Shown: positions 1 through 11,376, counted from the stretch's first letter. The stretch is DNA of 64,000 nt from Cornus controversa (GCA_026545225.1 CM048845.1:106591033-106655032), one strand, 5' to 3'. Notes: generated from the sequence alone by a model not told the origin. Program-made: numbers and translations.

Positions 1-789
1 GTTTCAACACCTCTTTACGGAGGTGTCAAAGATTACTGTTGATGGGATAAAAATAAATATCATGGAGTGTTTTGTGGCTTTCTTTGCCATTGGTGAATAC
101 TCCAGAGAGTGTTTTGTAACTTTCTTTATCATTTGTTTCAAGAATAGTATCAACACTACTGAAAGATGATTGTCTTAATTGAGGAGTCGAAGAAACTGAA
201 GGGCGGGCTAATCCTTGCCCTTCCAACAATCGCCTGATAAAAGAAGAGATGGATTAGAGACTCATAGCGTCATTCTTTCATTCGGGGCGGGGCACGCGTG
301 CGCATCAAAATTTTGAGCCAAACAGACAATACTCAAATTAGTCTCCCTTAACCTTCTGCAATTTCTAATCACTTCCTTCGCACCTTCTGCAATTTCTCAT
401 CACTTCCTTCACACTTCCTATTGCAACTCCTAAACCCTCAAAGTACAATTTAGGATCCCGCAACATCTCTTCTCAATCATTGCCAGTCTTCTCAATCATT
501 GCCAGCCATTCGGAAGGGATCCCCACCTTGCTACTTGCAAAACCTCCCATTTGGGGAGTTCTGAACCCATCCAATATTCTTAATCCCCACAATCATTTAT
601 ACACAGATGGCTAATCTAAATACAGCTCTTCAGAATTTCGGTCATTCTGTAATACCCAAACAAGACGTCAAAGTAAGTAGCTCCAATCCGGGGCATACAG
701 AAGCAATTCTTTTTAGACATTCATCTTTTTATACATCCAATTTGGGGATTTCTTAACTAGGATTGTAACGCAAAATGAATCCCATTTTG
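1..789. other. No gene recognised
   Basis: No recognisable protein or RNA gene. A short minus-strand open frame near the left edge (about 26-229) resembles no family I know. A CTTCTGCAATTTCT-type phrase is repeated near 353-405, and a TCTCAATCATTGCCAG phrase at about 473-505. It may be downstream flank of the F-box-like pseudogene that follows on the minus strand. Confidence 0.5.
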
Positions 790-1262
790 GGTTACGAGTC
801 AGCCGTCCAAAATCTTAACTGAAGCTCTAAGACGCGAATGAAAGTAAACTGATATCTAATTCTTCCAACAAGGCAATGAACATGCTACTCCTATCAATTC
901 CATGTCACTTAAAATTCTCAAAACCTTCAAGTTCTTCTTGTTCGAACCAAACATCTTCAAATCTACGGGGAACAATTTTGTTTCTAGACATTTAGGGTTT
1001 TGAGGTTAAGTTATTGTGAGCAATCTCAATAATCACACTATTGAGATCGTCATTATATTTATTGAGATCAGTGGATTTGAAGTGTTTGAATCTGTGTATG
1101 AGTTTAGAGATAGTACCGTGAATGAGAATGGTTGGGCTAACGATTGCAAAGGTAATTCTAAATCGATTTGAGATGGAGAGAAATCTCTTGCACACTAGAG
1201 AAGTGGCTTCCAAGTGAGAGTGGTGATTCATTGGATTGAAAATCAATCCCAGCATTCATCGG
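790..1262 (-). pseudogene. F-box/LRR-repeat protein pseudogene fragment
   Basis: Read on the minus strand, the segment 1255-992 encodes an N-terminal stretch typical of plant F-box/LRR proteins: a histidine/leucine-rich start followed by LVCKRFLSISNR, the usual F-box pattern in which a conserved 'SLVCKRF' follows the F-box helices, and then a leucine/phenylalanine-rich linker leading into LRRs. After a stop near 992, a further frame contains SDMELIGVACSLPC (about 910-850), which matches the LRR part of the same family, followed by a frameshift. Intact proteins of this family are about 600-650 residues and act as substrate receptors of SCF ubiquitin ligases. Only about 150 codons survive here, so this is a broken copy. 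Family assignment rests on these two motifs; the exact subfamily cannot be told. Confidence 0.6.
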
Positions 1263-2038
1263 GCAAATCTATGCAAATCAATGTCATTTTCTGAACTCTT
1301 GAATGGAAAAGATTGATTAGAGAATGGAATTGTGAAAGAGCAAAGAATTGAATTGAGAAATGGGGAAATAGAAATGTACTTACTTTGTGGAGCTGACACT
1401 GTTTGGGGGGAAAGAAAATAATTCAAAAGTTTCCGCTGGAAACTGCTGCTTTTAAACCAACTTCATTGGGCTCGCCAAACCCATTTGGCAAGCTCAATCT
1501 GAGATTGGTGACCACAAGCCAAACAGGTGGGGCCCATTGTGGATTCGCAGAAAGGTTCGCCAGATTTGGTGAACCGTTCCACGATCGTGGGCTCAATTCC
1601 GGTCTGCGATAATTTTTGGTTTAATTTCTTTTTAAAAAATTCATTAACTGAAACGGCGTTGTTTCAATCAATGAGTTTGAAAAACAAAATGACTTGAATT
1701 GTGCTCCGCGTGGTCCAATGATCAAAATTTAAGGGATATGATTTAAGGGCCTGTTTGGTCAAGGAAAATGAGTTTTATCAGGTCCTTTTGTTTTTGTTAA
1801 ACATTATTTCCTTATCAATAGAGTCGTTAGACATTGTTTGGTTGACACAAACAGTGCCTAAACGCCTATATTAGCCAAAAAAAAGTCAAAAATAAATAAA
1901 TTCTTTTTACCTTTATAAATTCCTCAACCCTTACTACCATTCATCTCACATCCAAATATCTATATTCTTTACTCTTTCAAGCTACAAATCATTTATTTTC
2001 TCAATCTTAACTATTTTTATATTACTCAATTCAATTCC
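1263..2038. other. Intergenic; possible Harbinger-type terminus near 1748
   Basis: No gene is visible. At about 1748 the sequence GGGCCTGTTTGG resembles the terminal inverted repeat of PIF/Harbinger and Tourist elements, and it lies just upstream of a Harbinger-associated Myb/SANT-like pseudogene. I did not find a matching inverted terminus downstream, so the element boundary is unproven. Confidence 0.35.
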
Positions 2039-3180
2039 ATGTATCCTCAATCACTATATTACAACTTCAACTCCCAACCAAACGATGAGTTTTTGTCATT
2101 TGACCAATATTATTGATTTTTCGGTGGAGAATACTAAATTTCATCTCATCAACCATCCCAATTTTGTGGTACTGAAGTGCCGCAATCTAGTAACTCCAAA
2201 CCTTCCAAAAAGCAACTGATTATTCAGAATTTCAATTGGTCCACGATCAAAGATGAGGCTTTATGTTATGCATGGTTAGCCATTAACTCTGACGTGGTAA
2301 CGGGTTCAAACCAACATAGTTTGATGTTATGGTAAAGAATTTATGAAAATTTTGCAGAACATCTTGGTACTCCAACTACCCAAAATCCCAACACTTTGGC
2401 AAATCATTGGTCCACTATCCAACAGAAAATTAATAAAATTTTTGGATGGGTGGCTATAATCAAAATGAATCAGATCAGTGGGCACAACAAATGATGATAC
2501 AGTAAGTTCTTTACTATGTTAAATTTATCTCGTAAATATTTTAAACATTCATGTTCTAATTATTGTGCAATTCTTTCTTTTAGATGAAAACAACTAAACA
2601 TTTGTACGCTTCCAAAGAACGCCAGTATTTGAAGTTAGAAAGCTGTTGGGAAATTTTGGGGTACAATTCAAAATGACATCACATTGTGTCAATCAACAAG
2701 AAAAAAACAAAAAAAGAAACAACTGTTGAAGAAGATGAATGGAATCAACATTGATGTTAATGTGCATGTTGATTACTCAGACCCAACTACTCCATCAAGC
2801 AATGCAGTGCCGACAACAAGTTCGGTTGAAGGATCGGCACACATCAACATGTTTGATGATTCACTTGGTGTTGAAAAATCTTAATCATTACAACAACCAT
2901 CAAGACATAAAGGGGCGAAGCAGAGCCGAAATAAGAATAAATTTTTTGACCAATTATAGTCTTTATTGATTAGCAGTTTTGATGATGCAAAAGCTCATTA
3001 TCAGTCTCAATATGAAAATCTTGCGGCCGCCCAAATAGCACAAGAGACACGCTTATTAAAGGAGCTTCAAAAGAAAGAATGAACTGAAGAGATGGAGATC
3101 ATGCAAAGAGATCCAGAATCGATGCCAACACTAGAAAGAATGGGCTTATTGAACGACAACAGGAGATATTAGAATGTATG
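2039..3180 (+). pseudogene. Myb/SANT-like, NAM-associated-domain protein pseudogene (Harbinger-associated type)
   Basis: A frame starting at the ATG at 2039 gives a short asparagine/glutamine-rich lead and then, from about 2230, a trihelix/SANT-like block (NWSTIKDEALCYAWLAI followed by a VVTGSNQ stretch). This matches the plant family often annotated 'glutathione S-transferase T3-like', the DNA-binding partner of PIF/Harbinger transposases. After a probable intron (to about 2583) the frame resumes with a 'YLKLESCWEIL' phrase. The C-terminal NAM-associated coiled region is visible at about 2975-3140 (DDAKAHYQSQYENLAAAQIA, then an EEMEIMQRD motif). Several in-frame stops (at about 2100, in the SANT block near 2330, and near 2880, 2925 and 3080) show that it is dead. 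Intact relatives are about 250-400 residues. Whether it was a host gene or part of a transposon cannot be decided. Confidence 0.7.
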
Positions 3181-3899
3181 CGCGCATGCTCCGCCACAAG
3201 CTTCCCATAGGATTTTTTAATCCTATATTTAATTTATTTTTATTTATTTAATTCATAATGGATATTGTATTGTTTAAATTTATGTTGTATTTTGTTTAAT
3301 CCATAATGGATTTTGTATTGCTTAAACTTGTATTGTATTGTTTAATAAATAAAAAATTTATTATTTTTGGTTAGTGAAAATTTGGAGAGTCCAATAGGCG
3401 CCTCCGCTAGTCAAAATTTGGAGTCCAAAATGTTAACATGGCTCTTCGAATTTATGACGTGACAAATTTGGAGAGGCTGATGAAGATGTTCGTATTTGAT
3501 TACGGGAATGATTGGAGTACTTGTTTTAGAAATTTGAATTTGAATTTGAATTTTTTTTTTCAATTGACCTCTCTCACTTTTTTTTTTCCTTTTTCTTTTT
3601 GTTTTATTGAACATTTGTCTCTTCCTTCCTAGGGATGAAAATTCTTGTTTAAAGCTTAGGGCATAGTGATGAAAATACTAAGAAAATAATTTTTTTAACA
3701 CTTGAGGAGTTGAATAGGAGAGGAATGTTTTTTGAAGAAAGTAATAATTCATAACTACCTAACTGTTCATAATTTCTTTTTTGAGGAAGTTTATGAATTT
3801 ACAATATTTTTTTTCTTGTATGTTTTATGGATATTGAATGATGAGATAGTACTTTTTATATTTTTCTTAAAAACATTTTATGCTATAGACACCCTTAAT
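3181..3899. other. Intergenic, AT-rich
   Basis: Low-complexity AT-rich sequence with a short tandem ATTTGAATTTGA-type run near 3530 and T tracts. Two related phrases, TCCATAATGGATTTTGTATTG and its variant, occur at about 3252 and 3300, suggesting a decayed repeat. No gene seen. Confidence 0.4.
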
Positions 3900-4059
3900 G
3901 CTATGTTTGGTATGCAGAATTGAAATAGAATAGAATGCCCATTCCACCATTCATTTGTTTGGTATAGATTTTAAGGTAAGGATGGTCATTCCATAGTTAA
4001 ACCTATAGAATGAACATTCTATTCCCAATAAGAGTAAAAAAAATATATTATCAAAAAAA

Positions 4060-4141
4060 CTGTTCACCTCCACCACCACTTCCACCACCACACCGGCACC
4101 GCCCCCACCACCTCCACATCACCACCTTCCTACTCCACCAC
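4060..4141. repeat. CCACC-rich minisatellite, left part
   Basis: A run of CCACC/CCACAT/CCACCACCTCC phrases. It is the left stump of the same array that resumes at 7043, interrupted by the LTR-like insertion that begins at 4142. Confidence 0.7.
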
Positions 4142-5087
4142 TGTAATACCCCGAAAAATTTAGGTGTCAATTATTTTAAAGAAATTTAATCTCTTTACAT
4201 TATTACTTTATTTTATTAATTCATGTGAAATGTTTTTTTTCTATATAAATTATCATTGTAGGTGAGTTGCTTGTCTTTTATATATGCATTTTATCATTTT
4301 ATGTGAATTGGTATTAATTGTGTGTTATTTTATTTAAATGTTTTGGGTTGGGCTAGGGAGGAATTTGGGCTAGGATGAGTGGGCTAAGGTTATGTTTAAA
4401 ATGATGGGCCTAGGGTTGTAATAATATTATTATTGCTATTTTTATTATTATTAATTTGATTTTAATTAGTTTTAGGAAAATCAATAAAAGAATAATTAAG
4501 ACAAAAAGGAAAAGAAAAGAAGAAGAAATTAGGGTTTGCCGTTGTTTTACGCACAGAACTAAGAGAGAGTAAACGAAAGAGAGAAGGGAGTGACGATCGG
4601 GTGAACAAGTTGATTCGTCAGGAAAAGGCAAGTTTGATTCTTCTCTTCCCCTTTGAATCCGTATGCATAGTCTAGGTTTGAGAATTTATTTATACTAAAA
4701 ATTTGTAATTAATTGTATGTTTATATTTTCTGTTATTGATAAATTTCGTGAGATTTAACTGTGATGATTGTATATAGATTAGATTTATTTTGTTCATGTA
4801 AGGTTATATGCACATGTATTCATGTATATGTATATTGTGTTAAGAAAGAAATTATTCATGTATGTAATTTGTAAGTAAATAAATGTTAAATTGTGAACCT
4901 ACTGTGTTGAGATTATATTGTAAACAACTCTGAATCCTTAGGAAAACAGATCGTGAATAATTGGGTTTTAAATTTTTGAATTTTGCGAAGAACCCTAGAA
5001 CTTGTGAATTGGGAGTTTTTGATTCGGATCGTTTCGGATGGGGCTTTTTACACCAATAGGTAGACGGAGTCGAGAGGAGAAGAACGA

Positions 5088-5290
5088 CTCAAAAATGGAG
5101 GCGAACGGTGGCCGGAGGAGGCCGGAGCGTCGCCGGGAAGTCGCCGGCAACGCGCTGCTGGACGCGCTGGGGAAGAAGCCCCAGCGCTGGGCACTTCCCC
5201 ACGCGCCTGGCCTGCCCGTGCCGGCGCGTGGGGCCGGCGCTGGGAAAAGTGGTTTTGGGCCCCACTCGCGAGGGCCCACCACTGGGTCCA
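5088..5290. other. GC-rich island inside the LTR-like element
   Basis: About 200 bp of strikingly GC-rich sequence (many GCGC, CGCGC and GCCGGC words) in an AT-rich setting. It gives open frames on both strands, but these have no family resemblance and reflect only absence of AT-rich stop codons. Self-complementary words such as CCAGCGCTGG suggest strong secondary structure in a transcript. Confidence 0.6.
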
Positions 5291-6210
5291 TTATGGGCCC
5301 ATTCCGATATGTTTTGATATTTTTTTTAAATTTTTGGAAAAACTTAAAAATTTGAAAAATCTTTTTTTAAAAATACTTTCATGATTCCAAAAATTCTGAA
5401 ATTTTTACTGTATGATATTGGATGTTAAATACACTTAGTTTTAAATTTTCAACGCAAAAAAATTTTCCCTTGTTGTCCAATTAATTTTTAAAAGTACCCA
5501 AAAGCTGTCTTTTTCACTTTTTGTAATTTTAGAAAATACTTTTACAACTCCAAAAATTTCCAAATTTTTACTGTAACTCTCTGGAGGTTAAATACACTTG
5601 GGTTTAAAGTTTCAACTCAAAATGATCTTTCCTTGTTATTCAATTGATTTTTAAAGTGTCCAAAAGCTGGGTTTTTTCACTTTCTGTAATTTTAGAAAAT
5701 ACTTCTGAAATTCCAAAAATTTCCAAAATTTTTTTGTAACTGTTTAGAGATTAAATGACCTTGAGTTTAAATTTTCACCTTGAATTGAGTTTCTCTTGGT
5801 GTTCAATTAATTTTTAAAGTGCCTAAAAGTTGGATTTTCACCTTCTTTGGTTTATTAAAAATATTTTTTAATTACAGAAAATTCCAGAATGTTTTCTTAG
5901 TATTCTTAGAAGTAGAATAGGCCCAGAAACCTAGAGAAGAGTAAGTTTAGATTCCCTCGGAGATTTGAGTGCATTGGAGGTCGGTTTGGGAAATTATTTT
6001 CTCTAATGAATGTTAGATTATTTTGATTTAATCGATTGTGTTTATTTTTATATATAAATGCACATGGGATACTTGATTAAGGTTCACTTGTGAATGATTT
6101 ATCATATGGTGATAATTGCATAGCAGATGATTCAAATTTGTAGTCTGTGCAAATTAAAAATTATAATGCATCGTGTTTATTTATTATTTCATATTGGGAA
6201 TGCATTTGTA

Positions 6211-6402
6211 TTTTTATTTGGCATGTAAGGATTGCCCGGCGTGTCAGGATCGCCCATACCTAATAAGGTATCTATATACTTTTTATTTGGCATGTAAGGA
6301 TTGCCCGGCGTGTCAGGATCACCCATACCTAATAAGGTATCTATACTTTTTATTTGGCATGTAAGGATTGCCCGGCGTGTCAGGATCGCCCATACCTATT
6401 AA
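6211..6402. repeat. Three tandem copies of a 67-69 bp unit
   Basis: Unit starts at about 6211, 6280 and 6347. Each contains GGCATGTAAGGATTGCCCGG followed by CGTGTCAGGATCGCCCATAC and AATAAGGTATC. Copies differ by only a few bases. They lie inside the LTR-like element and are part of it. Confidence 0.85.
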
Positions 6403-7042
6403 TGTATTCATGCATTATAATTGACATATCATAATTGCATAGATTTAATAAAATGCATATAGATGTATCTTTATTTGTGAACGTAAAGAAGGGGATCGTT
6501 TTTACATTGTAAGGGTTGTTAAGGAAATATATGAGATGATTTATATGAGGGGTTGCACGTATATTTATCTCTTGTGTCCCTCACATTGAGGGTATGTATA
6601 TTGATTCTCTGATTGGGATGTAGTAGATAGAACTTGCTCGTAGGTTTAACCCACTTTGTTGATATTTCAGGTCCCAAGCAGTTTCCCCCGCGAGGATAGA
6701 GTACTAGGGTTAGGCTGTGATAGACATTTACTCTCACCAGTCTCATGGTAGGAATCTACTTTTTCTTCAGGAGTAAAACTATGAACTCATTTAGAGGTTT
6801 TGGTTTTGGATTTCAATTTAAGTGTTAAACTTTTATTCTTTCTGGTTAAGGGGTCCTTGGGTTACGGGACTTCCAAATTGTATTACCAGAATTTAATTAT
6901 TTATTTATCAATTATTTCAATTCAATGGGATTTCTGTTCAGCTTTTAGCATCTATGCTTGTTGCTATCAGTGGTTAATATTCCTCAGGTTTTGTGTATGA
7001 GACTGGCCACCTCATGCGCGAAATTTTCTGGGGGGTATTTCA

Positions 7043-7490
7043 ACCACACCACGACCTCCATATCGCCACCTTCCTCCACCACTACCATCACCACATCGCA
7101 TCGCCACCACCTCCACAGTCACCATCCTCCACCACCACACCACTACCACCACCTCCATATTGCCGCCACCACCCCACCGCCACATCACCACTTTCCTTCA
7201 CTACTTCCACATCGCCACCTTCCTCCACTAACATATCATTCACCTCCATTGCCACCACACCACTCCACCACTTCCACATCGCCACTTTCCTCCACCATCA
7301 CACCACCACCTCCATATCGCCGCCTTCATCCAACACCACCACCTCCACATTGTCACCTTCCTCCACCACCTCCACATTGCCACCTTCCTCCACCACCACA
7401 CCATCGCCACCACCTCCACATCACCACCTCCACCACCACACTGTTGCCACCACCTTCACATCACCACCTTCCTCCACCACTACACATTTG
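7043..7490. repeat. CCACC-rich minisatellite, right part
   Basis: About 450 bp built from variants of CCACCTCCACATCGCCACC and TTCCTCCACCACCAC. Long open frames rich in His, Pro, Ser and Thr arise from the repeat in two frames and are not genes. The array is the direct continuation of 4060-4141. Confidence 0.8.
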
Positions 7491-7673
7491 TTGGTTTAAT
7501 TTTCTTGTCACTATGAGTGGTATTTTGGAGAATTTGATTTAAAATTTATTTAATTCCTAATTCATTTCATATTTGCAACCAAACAATAGAATGAGAATGA
7601 GAATGACCATTCTATTCCATTTTCAGCTGCATTCCATTCCGAGAATGGATCCATTCCCGTGTACCAAATGCAG

Positions 7674-7994
7674 TATAAGAGTAAGAATTGGCGAGATTCC
7701 TTTAGAAACACTCGATCTAAAAAAAGAAATAAGGTCAATTAAAAATGGATAAATCATGTTAGAAAAGAGCTTCATTCTTCGCTTAAGAAAACATTGAGTA
7801 CACTATTAAAGATGGAACATTACTTGAAGTGTCAAAAGTTATACAGATACTACATACTACAATACTAGGGATTACGGGGGGAAAAAAATATTGTACTAGG
7901 GATTTATAGAGAATGCAAATTAAGTTAAAGTTAATTATATGCTAGGTTAGGATAGATTAAAGTGAACTCAAAAAATAGATTTATTGTGTGTGTA
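7674..7994. other. Intergenic
   Basis: No gene or recognisable element, apart from the lead into the TRIM-like remnant at 7990. Confidence 0.4.
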
Positions 7995-8491
7995 TATTAA
8001 TTCCACATCATACCATTAGGTGGAACTGACGAGGACGTCGGGCCTCCTAGGGGGTGGATTGTGGTGATCCTTGTAGGCGGGTGCGATAAACACTAGGTGA
8101 GCTACCACACTGGTAGACTACATGATATTCAATCCCACATCGCCTGAGTGTGGAGAAGGGCGAGCTACCACATTGGTAGGTTACAGGGTGCTCAATCTCA
8201 CATCGCTTAGGTGTAGAGAATGGGATGTTCTTATATGTAGTTGGCAGGCTACATGGTGCTCAATCTCACATCGTCTGGGTGTGGAGAATGGGATATGCTT
8301 ATATGTAGTGTGTTTTCTCCAGGGTGCTCAATCTCACATCTCTTGGGGTGTGGAGAAGGGGATGTGCTTATATGTAGTGTGTTCTCTCCAAATGGTATGA
8401 GGTCTTTTGGGATAAAATTTAAGAACAAAAACGTGCGAGCTTAGGCCCAAAGCGGACAATATCATGCCATCAGGTGGAGTGGGCCGTTACA
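7995..8491 (+). mobile_element. TRIM-like retroelement: short internal piece plus 3' LTR
   Basis: The phrase GACGAGGACGTCGGGC at about 8026 and the purine-rich GGGGGTGGA just before 8060 match the internal region and polypurine tract of a small non-autonomous LTR element common in dicots. The LTR-like part starts TGTGGTGATCC (8060) and ends GGGCCGTTACA (8491), preceded by the characteristic CCCAAAGCGGACAATATCAT. Inside the LTR four 60-68 bp repeats each carry CAATCTCACATC, then GTGGAGAA (starting near 8131, 8192, 8261 and 8329). A CATACCATTAGGTGG phrase at about 8006 resembles the end of a 5' LTR, so the left part is deleted. No protein coding is expected. Confidence 0.65.
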
Positions 8492-8533
8492 CATTCTATG
8501 GAGTAACATCGTCTTTCCTCACATAGTACCAAG

Positions 8534-8710
8534 GATGGCAATACACCCTACTTTGTCGAGTACCCATCTTGCCTCATTTAGATTGGTTATGAGAATGGTT
8601 AAATGATTTTGGACCCGTTCGGATGGCAAAACACCCTACTCTGTTGAGTACCCATCTTGCCTCGTTTAAAGTGGTTATGAGAATGGTCAAATGATTTTGG
8701 ACCCGTTTGT
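8534..8710. repeat. Two degenerate tandem copies of an approximately 90 bp unit
   Basis: Both copies contain GATGGCAA-ACACCCTACT, GAGTACCCATCTTGCCTC and GGTTATGAGAATGGT-AAATG, starting near 8533 and 8621. They resemble the GATGGGTACCCG-type ends of repeats seen again at about 12,260-12,905. Confidence 0.7.
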
Positions 8711-9149
8711 TTGCAGTTGCAGGATGGGGAAAAATCAACCCGCCCCAGCCAGTTTATAATGAAAATTATAATTTTGCATTTGTAATATATTTTATATTAA
8801 AAAATATTAGATATATTAAACAAATCCTAGGTTGTCCTATTCTAATCACTATAAACTTCTGCCGCTCAACCCACCTCTCTTTCAGATTGCTTATCTCTCT
8901 GTATCTCTCTCTTATTATATTGCATATCTCTTTGCAATATTAAGAATATTGTTGTTTTTAATATCATTTGTATTATTCTTATTTGAAAACCTCTATGTAT
9001 TATTATGATATTCCTATAATAATATTAGTTTCAATTGAGAATTTGAATCTTATCCTTATCACCATAAGAAAAAAGAAATTATCACGGTAGAAAATTTGTT
9101 TCACTAATTATATTTGTTAGATTTGTAATACAACTACAAAAGTATTCTT
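8711..9149. other. Intergenic, AT-rich
   Basis: No gene or structured repeat recognised. Confidence 0.4.
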
Positions 9150-9670
9150 CTAATCTCGTTTCCATACTTTGGAAGGCTCTGCTAACAGGAAAATTGCTCT
9201 ATGGTAGAGGGCTTATTCGATTAAGAAGTTAATCACGCCCTCCCCTTCCCCCAGCTTAGCCCTTTCTCTCGATTTAAGAACTCTCCGCTTGCAGCTGACA
9301 TTAGCAACATGAACGAGAATTCATTTTATCTTTTCACTTCGCTAGCCTAGTTGCAAACTTGCATTGCATCCTTCCGCTGACTAGAACTAGATCGAACAAT
9401 TTGATTTTACTGTCCCAAGAGTAACCGCTTCAAGACAGACAATTCAAACAGTTGAGTTCAAAGGGGTATTTGCTCTATTTAATAAAGAGTTTTAATTGAG
9501 CTGTAGTACTACAAATTAGGAATCTCAAAATATTTAACTTTTTTTTCTTTCCAGAAAAGGTTAGTGAACTCCCTCCCCTCCTCCTCGGGACATTTATTTT
9601 CTTCTTACTCAATATGCTTGTTTCTTTTCCCATATTCAAGAGGGAGACTATTCCTTTAAATACTCGCAAT
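9150..9670. other. Less AT-rich segment of unknown origin, possibly organellar
   Basis: Base composition is visibly richer in C and in mixed-complexity words (for example CACGCCCTCCCCTTCCCCC near 9235 and TCCGCTTGCAGCTGAC near 9286) than the surrounding AT-rich DNA. It has the texture of plant mitochondrial spacer DNA, but I recognise no organellar gene in it. A mitochondrial transfer is only a guess. Confidence 0.25.
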
Positions 9671-10044
9671 CACTTCCAAATTACTCCTTTTTAAGTACTC
9701 GCAATCCTTTTAAATTATAGTTAGATAGTAGCAAAATTTTATATGAAGTTTTTTACATCTTCAAAAATTGAATATAAGATCGACCTCTAAATCATGCCGA
9801 GAGACTTGTATAGTTATATGTCAATTCAATTAGTCCGTGGGATTTACGTTTACCTTCCATGTATATAATTTTCTATTCTTTACACACCAAGTGGGGGCAT
9901 AAAGGATACATATATATCAAATGACCAGTCTCGATCATCTTACATGGGTAACATAGCATGAAACCTATAATTTGGGTCCACCAGTTTAGTTGTCAATGGC
10001 ACCATCTCTGTGATATATAACCAGCTGAAGTAACAGGCAAATTA

Positions 10045-10082
<38 letters not shown>

Positions 10083-10523
10083 ATAATTGAGGGGGACATA
10101 ATCTATTCTTTACACCTTTCGCTATAGAAGATTCTGGTTTGGCATATTCCTTTTTGTTTGGCTTTATATTTTGATTTGAATTACTAGACCAATGCACTTC
10201 TTTGGAAGTTGCTGGTCTAAATCACTGATTAATTAATGAAAATTGCTTTCTCCACCATGCTGTGAGAGAGAGAGAGTCCTCAACATAATTGTTATCTACC
10301 TTACCCATAAGAAAAAAACATAGTAATTGTCATCTATCAATTCAAATTAAAACATAGTAATTGTCCTCAACATTATGTTTTTTTCTTATGTTTTTTCTAT
10401 GATGCACCTTTTTTTTTCTTCTAAAATTTGCTCAAGCTTCGTCTGCTTTATAAAACAAGTGAAGCTTGTTTGATATAATAGGAAATATGAAGCTCCTTTA
10501 AGCTACTGCTATCATAGAAAAAT
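9671..10523. other. Intergenic with (GA)n microsatellite
   Basis: No gene is recognised. A GA dinucleotide run of about 30 bp lies near 10,048-10,078, with a shorter one near 10,265. Confidence 0.5.
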
Positions 10524-11367
10524 GGATAAAATGCAAAAAAAAAAAAAAAAAAACCCCTACCAAGTTTGCGAAAAACCTTCCCTAAACTATTTTGTGTGCA
10601 AATAACCATTTAACTATCACATTTTGTACAAAAGACCCCTCCATCAATGAAAAAATAAAAATTTTAAAAATACCATTTGTCCCTAAGATTTGAGTAAATT
10701 GTATACATTTTTTTTATATTTTATATACATTTTAACACCTTTATAAATTAAAAAAAATTACTAATATTCTCTAAACTACATGATTGTTGACAAAGAATTA
10801 TATTTATATTCAAACACATCTTCTACCAAATTTCTCTTATACTTCATAATAAATTAACGGTTAACATTGACAGTAAATTACATTTTTTTTAATTTTTAAA
10901 TAAAAATAAATGAATCTATACTATATATATTATAATCCTAAATTGTTACATCTAATTCTTGAACTTATTATATGTTTATTACTTTATTTTCTAACAATAA
11001 CATTTTTATTCATTTTATATACAGTTTTTGTAAACCTTAATTTAATTATAAATTAAATATATCAAACGATTCACAAAAAATCACATCTAAAATATGTTTA
11101 GTGAAGTTCAAAAAATTACATTTAACTCCAAAAGTTACATTTATTGGTGATTCATATGTTTTTTTATTGGTGCATTAAAATTCATTGTCTATAAAATTCT
11201 TAGAGTAAAAAGAAAAAAAGAAATTTGATAATTTTTATCAATGGATAGTTTTGTAATTTTTCATTTTTAATTGCATTTGTTACCCATTTTATAAAATTTA
11301 GGGTTTTTTTTCTGAACTTTAGGGTTGCAAAATGGGTAAAGTATAAGGATTTTTTTGCATTTTACTT
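10524..11367. mobile_element. Non-autonomous TIR element (MULE-like MITE), 844 bp
   Basis: The 9-bp word TAGAAAAAT occurs immediately outside both ends (10,515-10,523 and 11,368-11,376). The ends are inverted: TAAAATGCAAAAAAA near the left end and the reverse complement of TTTTTTTGCATTTTA at the right. Inside each end a CCC...TTTGCAA-type phrase follows, also inverted. A 9-bp target duplication is typical of Mutator-like elements. No coding capacity is seen. Confidence 0.65.
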
Positions 11368-11376
11368 TAGAAAAAT

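Larger units (their letters stand above)
4142..7042. mobile_element. Large solo-LTR-like retroelement remnant (2.9 kb) with 5-bp target duplication
   Basis: The element begins TGTAATACCCCG and ends GGGGGGTATTTCA. It therefore has TG...CA termini with a short inverted repeat, as expected for an LTR. The five bases ACCAC stand directly before it (4137-4141) and directly after it (7043-7047), and the host CCACC array continues on both sides. No gag-pol coding sequence, primer-binding site or second LTR is present, so a solo LTR left by LTR-LTR recombination is the simplest reading. Long LTRs of this size are known from Ty3/Gypsy Tat/Ogre-type elements, but that assignment is inference. It contains a GC-rich island and a tandem repeat, annotated separately. 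The short TSD lies in a CCACC-rich host, which weakens it somewhat. Confidence 0.65.
3900..7673. mobile_element. Degenerate TIR DNA transposon containing a nested LTR element
   Basis: The left end (GCTATGTTTGGTATGCAGAA near 3900) and the reverse complement of the right end (ACTGCATTTGGTACACGGGAA ending near 7673) form an imperfect terminal inverted repeat. Both ends continue into related GAATG/CATTC-rich subterminal sequence (about 3920-4030 and 7585-7660). The interior is a CCACC-rich minisatellite split by a 2.9-kb insertion. No transposase is visible and I could not define a clean target-site duplication, so the superfamily is undetermined. Confidence 0.45.

Noticed and set aside
4995..5355. 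Overlapping Arg/Gly/Pro-rich open frames on both strands
   Set aside because: They arise from the GC-rich island inside the LTR-like element, where stop codons are rare. No family resemblance.
6958..7542. Long His/Pro/Thr-rich open frames on the plus strand, plus a Gly/Val-rich frame on the minus strand
   Set aside because: They are translations of the CCACC minisatellite in different frames; no start context, no domain, and the left part crosses the end of the LTR-like element.
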